Shown: positions 57,706-64,000 of the stretch, piece after piece
Position numbering within the stretch: position 1 is the first letter of the stretch
Layout of the letters: each line of letters begins with the position of its first letter
Assembly: GCA_018806985.1 (NCBI GenBank)
Contig: JADANN010000149.1
Span: 806,001 to 870,000 of the forward strand
Length of the DNA: 64,000 bases
Reading direction: 5' to 3'
Origin: Angiostrongylus vasorum
Taxonomy: Eukaryota; Nematoda; Chromadorea; Rhabditida; Metastrongylidae
Notes under the pieces: model-generated
What the model saw: the letters and a program-made list of their open reading frames with translations, nothing else
What the model was told of the DNA's origin: nothing
Databases searched by the model: none
Program-made: the position numbers and the translations under genes

Positions 57706-60700
57706 GTAAATAAGTCTCTGAAAGTAAATATTCGAATTCGATGTCTGGGAAAAACCGTTATGTTTACTGACGAGAGGATAAAAATGATGAAATTTTCAAA
57801 AGCGTCGCAAAAAAGTGCCCGAAAAATGTCTGTCCTATCCGTAAAAGATGGAAGACGGCAAAAAAAATTGCAAGGAGAAACAGAAACCAAAACATGTGAG
57901 ATTAGAAATGAAATGGAGAAATGTCTGTAGAACTAAGTGGGCAATGGGTGAATAGGAAATTCTCTGGCTCGAATTGAGTGACTCAGTCCAATTCCACGAC
58001 CAGACTCCATGGAATCAATATCAAACACATTACATGCCGTTGATGATAAGTAGACCGGTATCGAGCAAAGGGTTTAAATTACAGCGATGACAGTAGTACT
58101 GTATATACGTAAGAGAAACGTTAGGAACGGCTTTCTTCTAAGCCAAACTTGATTTAAAACATACATAAGTAGCTTATTGCGGAGTAATGCACTTTATGAT
58201 AAGATTCATACATCAGAACAGAAATAAGGAATAGTTAACACAAAACACCCCATTGATTCATGCACGACCGTCAACCTCACATCAAACACCTAGCACCTGT
58301 CCCGATCCACTTGGAGGTGCACAAATGGCATCCCTTCCTGGTGCGGCTTATTGTCTCAGCACGGTGATTTGGCTGCTTGGCAACTATCATTGGTTCATTG
58401 CTTTCTTGAACCATAAAAATTCTTTCGTGACTGGTTTCGTTAACCAATGGACTCACATGAAGGACTAACAAGACCTTTCGCACAACAATAATACTCTGAC
58501 TGGAGAAATTTAAGCACATATCAGATTCAAAAATTCAGACCCGATCACCGTGCATTGAACATCGAGTCACGACAGGATTTTCATTATACAACCGATATAT
58601 GGACTGGGTTGTATGTCTCATGACATTTGAGTGGTACAAATCTAACGCTGGCAATAAAAAATTCGAAGGCTTCCTGAGTCTATGCTGCCGCCCCCCCATC
58701 ATAAGTAGCAGCTGATATGCTTGTGAGCCACGCTTCGTGTACGAAAATGCTCATTGCAATAAATCAGTCTCAAGATTCAATCAGAAAGCTCGCACACCGG
58801 TAGATCCTGAGTGTTGACACTAGTTTAGACACTGGAAGCATAGCTGCTATGAAAATGGTTCAGGATCACATGACAAGTAAGATAGAAAGACAAAAAAGCA
58901 AATAAAATGTAGAATCATCAATACTGTGTCACAGTTATGAGATTAAAATTCTTCTATCAAAGTTAGGTTAAACATGTTCCGATCAAGCTATCCAAAAGAC
59001 CCTGAATAGATTGAAGAATACTTAAGCCACAACTACCTTTTTACCTCTTCCACAAGTGTTCGAAGTAAGAAAGAACTATCACGTTTATTGGTTATTATCA
59101 AACAACATTATAGAATCACCTATCGCAAACTACGCTATAAATCTGAAAATCAACGCACACCTTTCGAACTGATCGAAAACCACAACTGTTTTGCGAGCTC
59201 AACAAGAATTTTTTTTTCTTTAAAAGTACATGTTCCTTCGTGATTTTAGGTGTTAGAGAGAAATAATGATATCAACAAGCATTTCAAACGCCACAAAAAA
59301 GGTAAGAGTTCTCGTAAACTGGTAGAAGACGAGAGAAGCACATCTAACTAACACATTTCTCATAATCTCCAACTGATGGATCAGGTCTGGTTATCAATCA
59401 TGCGATATTATCGACAATTTCTACACGTACAAAAACTCTGCTTGGAGACTTAGATTGATGTCAAGTGGTGTTATGTTCATGAAGTGGATCGTGTGAAGAA
59501 ATTCGACACTCCATACACACATCACGAACAAGCCACACAACGTATTCAACCAGAAAGTGCAGCTGAAACTGCAGCTGTGTAGACTAGCAGTGACTAATAA
59601 TGTTGCAAGCTTACTAAAATTTGTTGCCGGAAAAAGCCGGGATTCAAATTGGTAAGTCGCAGCCGACTTAAGGGAATTTTCCTCGTTCTATCGGACACAG
59701 AAGGTAATGGTTTTCGATGAGTGAAAAGAAGGAAAGATAACCGAAATAATAAGAATGACCAATTTGCTCGTTGTCTGCCAGTAAACTTAAGTTACTTCAA
59801 TCTATTAGATCTGCCTATTTCTCTCTATCATCTCAATATCCTTATTGATAAGGCCAACCTTTACCTAACTTCGGAGGGAGTCAAACTGGACTCATACCTA
59901 TAATCATAATAGTATTTGTTAGAGCCACGGCAAGCAATTATAAAATCCTAAGCTATTTTAGTTATTGTAGACAAATAAAAGACGTTATGTTCGGAAATCA
60001 ACAGAACTGGTCCACTAATTCATATCAACAAAATTGATTGCGGCCGTGCAACAGACTCCATTCCATTAACTTTACACTGTTCTCCTTTTCTAGATACAAC
60101 TCAACAAAAGACAATAATTATTCTTTGGAACAACACATCTGAAAAGTTCCGAGCTGATTAACCAGGAAGCTACCTGGTTTCTGTATCGCTAGATTGACTT
60201 ATACCTTTCGCGTAGACGTAATTGTAAGGATACATATGTGCGTCAATGTTGTTGCGTGCAGATTAATTGTACCCTACAAACCCATGAAGCCAAAAGCCTA
60301 TAATTAAGTAAATGGGAAGAAAACGGAAAGCGAATGCAGGTTATCTATGATGGCAAACCTGTACTAGTTGACGTTGATAAGTTTCTTGTGTATTTCCAAT
60401 GTCCTCAAGAGTAGAGTTCGGTAAGCTTACCTGAGGATACTACACTCGTGCCAAAAACAATAAAAATGAAGAAGTACATCCCAAGAATACGGTGCACTTA
60501 TTTCTTCGAGCGAATGGAGCTCTCTCTCTCTCTCTCCCTCTCTCTCCCTCCTTATCTCAGAAAAAAAGCAGAAAGTGGAAGATGTCAGTGACCCCTCACT
60601 CAATTTTTATAGACGATTAATGGGAATACAGATGCTAAAGATAACAGTAACTAATAAGCAAATGACAATAACAATGTACATGAACTATAGCTAGCAGCCC

Positions 60701-60825
60701 ACCAACGAATAAAATAGGTCTCAGACCGCTTAGACAACCTCAGAAAAAGCCTCACGCCCAAAATGCCTTGTGTAAGTCGCACTGAGCAGTCGACTATTTA
60801 AACTGAAACCTAACAAATTCCAACG
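57706..60825. other. Mostly unrecognised; one possible minus-strand exon
   Basis: A minus-strand frame at 58300-58480 (SIIVVRKVLLVLHVSP ... RAETISRTRKGCHLCTSKW) ends at CAG|GTGCTA in phase 1, which would fit the exon at 55947. The acceptor is weak and no domain is evident, so it is only a candidate. A CT microsatellite lies at 60520-60555. Confidence 0.3.
60520..60555. repeat. CT microsatellite
   Basis: CTCTCTCTCTCTCTCCCTCT and continuation. Confidence 0.85.
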
Positions 60826-61140
60826 ATGTTCCAGAACAATTTGAGCTCGTCCTTGCAGAATTTTTTCTAGTTTTTGCGACCCAATACAATTATAACGCAT
60901 TCACCATCATTTTTTGTTTCAATTTACACGAACCTTCTTCACATCTACTGTGCAAATCCCAGCACATGTTGCATTCGATTCATTTCCTCCTATTCATCAT
61001 TCACTAAAGTCTTCCTACTTTTTGTGACTGGGTTCGGCTACTGCTTGCGGATTGTTGTTCTCCTTGTGAATGTCGTAGAATGCTGCTCGAGTCGATTCTC
61101 ACTAGAGTCCTGGGATGGCCAGTCTAGGGTGTTCCCACCG
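60826..61140 (-). repeat. Family D retroelement copy with 130-bp 3' extension
   Basis: Positions 60940-61140 on the minus strand match the family D body and its GTGCTGGGATTTGCACAGTA end. The continuation to 60826 is repeated in inverted form at 63868-64000. Confidence 0.5.
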
Positions 61141-61574
61141 CGAAAATCATACAAAATTCAAAAGCTTTCGACAGGTACGAGCTACTGTTAGATCAAAGAG
61201 TTCAGTTAAACGAAAGCTGCACCAATGACATAATGGCTTACGTAAACGGCAGCAGAACTGAGCAAAGAGAGAACGCAATGAAATGACCTTCGAAGCGCGG
61301 TGCCAGTAAAATCGAAAATGAGGAAAAAAACGATCCCATGATTGAAAAAATGACACTTCGTTGAGATATTCGAAGATGCTGAAACCAATGCTAAACACGA
61401 TACATGCCAACTTCTCCAATATTACTGGAAGAATTTTCAGACATTCGGGTCGAGAAAGTACATGGTACAATAAAAAAATGCCCGAAAAAAAAGGAAAATG
61501 ATCGAAGAAAAATAGTACTAAAGAAATGAGTTCAAGATGAAAGGACACTACCAGTGTCTTTTTGTTTTCATACC

Positions 61575-61868
61575 AGATCACTGAAATACTACGAAGAACC
61601 GCAATTTATTGGAAAGAACGGAGAGTATTTTTCTAGAGATGGCAGAGATCGATGGAACTAGAGACAGCTGAGAGACAGGCGAAACGAAGGACCCGCATGG
61701 TGTGGTGGTGAACGCGTTACTCTCCGGAAAGGACAATAGCGCGTTCGTTCTCCACCGCAGACACCTGCTATCCCGGCGTTTTTGCAAATATCTCAGTATC
61801 ACTGAAGTCATATTTCGCAATATACTCTGCCTTTAAAAAAAAGTAGGCAGCAAATAATAAGTTAAAAT
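61575..61868 (+). repeat. Short repeat family B
   Basis: GAGACAGGCGAAACGAAGGA, then head GACCCGCATGGTGTGGTGG and GCGTTCGTTC, then TTTTTGCAAATATCTCAGTA and the tail AAGTAGGCAGCAAATAATAA. Well preserved. Confidence 0.7.
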
Positions 61869-63844
61869 AGTTTTTAGAGATAGTTCTTGAGGGGCTACTG
61901 ATCTAACACGATCACGAGCGTGGGACATTAGTTCAAACTATGGTTTATAATAGTTCTCATGTATATAACTGGTATTGTCGGTCTTCAAGGAGACGACATA
62001 AAATCACGGTAATAACGACGACGAAAACTGTCCAGTAGGTACTAATTCTACCGTAATTATGCCGTTCAATATCATTACACAACAATGACAAATTAACTGG
62101 AACAGGTAGCACTTGCACAGAAAACGAAATGATACCAACATCAGACCAAGAATTTTATCAACAAAATTGTATTCACAACATTGAAAGTGGTTACTGTAGG
62201 TACAGAAAATAGTTTCTATTGCTCAGCTTTAGAACATAGTGAGGAGGAAGGTGCTCTTTGCTAAGAGCAACAGACTAGACTAAGGCAAATCAAATCAAAA
62301 CATCGTCGTTATGCTAACGGCAAAGAAATCCTAGTAACGACGTCCAACCCCCAAATAATATCACAAGCAGACGCCATATGGCCATAGCTGTACGTGTGGA
62401 TATAAGAGCTGCATCATAATGAATCGATATAAGGTCATTAAGGCTACCGACAGATAGCACCGTTATATCAATCTGATCATTTTCCACCGTAGATGAACAT
62501 CTTTTACGACCCGAAAACAGAAATTAACACGTCAATCTTGACTACTATGTAAATCTATCCACGATCTCAAAAAAAACCCGATCAAACACATGAAGCGTAA
62601 TTCATTCGTACTTCCAGAAAACAGCTGAGGTGAATAAGGTACTAGGATTTCCCTGAATAACCAATTTTCTTGCCACTAATTGAAACTCTCACAGTGTGCA
62701 ATTAGCAAATCGCCAACTAATCGCGCTTCACTGAACAAAGCCAACGCCAAATGCGCTTCTCCATGAATGAGCAGATTGAACCGGACGGATGGCTCAATGT
62801 ATCTTTCGTACAATTTCTATATAACTAGCGCTATAGTACAATACTAAGCTTAGTTTCAGCATTAACTACGTAATATCCTTCGAGTCCACGGTGCAACATT
62901 CTTCACAAGTTTATAAGAAAACATAAGTTGTCTTGAAAACTGGTGATAATAGTTGCTGTGTAACAGCGCTAATTTGGAGTCATTTCTCGAATTCGACAAA
63001 GTTTTATTGCTTTTTCGAAAGCGTATAGCGCAGTTGCTGAATGTGCCAGGATATACCCACTTTGGTGGTTGGTTCGATTATGCGTACGGGAAATACAAGC
63101 CAACGCGATTTCTATCGCTTAGAAGACATTGCTATATTTGGGAAATCAGTAAATTTTGCTTCCACCTTAAATACATTCGTAAACATTTTGTATTATTAAA
63201 AAAAAGTGCTTGCTTGATAATTGGAGAAAGAAAGTTGTATTGTAAAGATCGCAGTCCAGAAAGGTCATTTGTGGCTTCGTTCATACGCTGGATCGAAAAT
63301 GAAGCACAGGTGGCACTACGGATGACCTTATACGTACCGTATGCGGGAGAGACAGAATGCACAAATCGACAGATCCCGAGTGTGACCACCTGCACAATAC
63401 CACCCACCCACCTACTCTATCCGTCGACAATTGGCAAATATACGACGTGAGGTCGAATAAGGTGAAATGCACATTGTTACCGGTAAATCACAACCCATGC
63501 TATACATATAACGATCTATAGAACAACAATAATGAAGGTGTAGCTGACTTATTGGATGACCGACAAAGTGTCCATGGTAAGATCTCCTTAAAAAATAATA
63601 TACTTTATTTGTCGTCTATTCACTACGAACTTAACTGTGACTTACACAGATCAGACAGAGGGAAGAGGTTGTTGCTATTTCTTTTGACCAAAACGTACGG
63701 AAGTTTGATGAAATCGCATCTACGAATGGGACTGTGTACATACAAATCCACTCATCCCTAATTCACATTCAAACAGATTCCCATTCGCTTTTTTATTCGA
63801 TAAATCCTCCACCCACAGATATGGGTATCAAACCACTAGCTTTT
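61869..63844. other. Unrecognised sequence with overlapping open frames
   Basis: A plus-strand frame at 62953-63450 (165 codons) and overlapping minus-strand frames at 63132-63407 and 63281-63472 compete. None shows a motif, a start context or clear splice sites. Confidence 0.35.
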
Positions 63845-63845
63845 T

Positions 63846-63869
63846 CTCAGAAACCTAAAGGTTTCTGAG
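63846..63869. repeat. Perfect 11-bp inverted repeat (hairpin)
   Basis: CTCAGAAACCT and AGGTTTCTGAG separated by two bases. It lies exactly at the inner edge of the inverted 130-bp repeat arm. Confidence 0.8.
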
Positions 63870-64000
63870 GCACAGTAGATGTGAAGAAGGTTCGTGTAAA
63901 TTGAAACAAAAAGTGATGATGAATGCGTTATAATTGTATTGCGTTGCGAAAACTAGAAAAATTCTGGAAGGACGAGCTCAAATTGTTCTGGAACATCGCT
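63868..64000 (+). repeat. Right arm of a 130-bp inverted repeat with 60826-60955
   Basis: GCACAGTAGATGTGAAGAAG ... GAGCTCAAATTGTTCTGGAA is the reverse complement of the left arm with a few differences. It reaches the window edge, so its end is unknown. Confidence 0.75.

Noticed and set aside
63132..63407. Minus-strand frame as a possible pac-1-like exon
   Set aside because: A strong donor (TACG|GTACGT) exists, but no frame gives a recognisable domain or a fitting phase.
62953..63450. 165-codon plus-strand open frame
   Set aside because: Overlapped by equally good frames on the minus strand; no motif, no splice context, odd composition (Phe/Tyr/Arg-rich).
1..64000. CRISPR arrays, bacterial operons, rRNA genes
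   Set aside because: No regularly spaced direct repeats, no ribosome binding sites, and the intron structure shows a eukaryotic genome.

Overview
The window is eukaryotic, A+T-rich and intron-dominated. Introns end in the nematode consensus (TTTTCAG or a close variant), exons are short, and the largest gene matches the nematode RhoGAP gene pac-1 (ARHGAP21/23 type). The load of RTE-type LINEs, Penelope-like elements (PLEs) and tRNA-headed short repeats suggests a strongylid (hookworm-like) worm. That organism call is inference.

All three genes I could assemble lie on the minus strand. (1) Positions 30-2309: 3' part of a multi-exon gene I do not recognise. (2) Positions 5740-8753: a four-exon gene for a small secreted protein with a signal peptide, a 20-nt microexon, a Lys-Arg site and three 22-residue repeats; I do not recognise the family. 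(3) Positions 21001 to at least 55947: twenty exons (about 2.97 kb of coding sequence over 35 kb) of the pac-1-like gene, with a PH domain, a complete RhoGAP domain and a C-terminal tail ending in a stop codon. The N-terminal part, where a PDZ domain is expected, was not found and probably lies past 55947 or outside the window.

Between and inside the genes are mobile elements: two broken RTE LINEs (3310-4990 minus, 15590-18225 plus), PLE reverse-transcriptase and endonuclease remnants (11100-12170 and 54150-54650, both minus), PLE-type terminal repeats often arranged as hairpins, and four families of short retroelements. Families A, B and D have RNA polymerase III A and B box-like heads. Families C and D end in a sequence shared with the RTE LINE 3' end, which suggests they use its machinery. 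An intronless piece at 53602-54134 looks like a decayed retrocopy of a LATS/WTS-1 kinase UBA region.

Exon coordinates were read by hand from splice signals and reading phase. Nearly all phases join exactly; the exceptions are stated. No rRNA genes, true tRNA genes or CRISPR arrays were seen.
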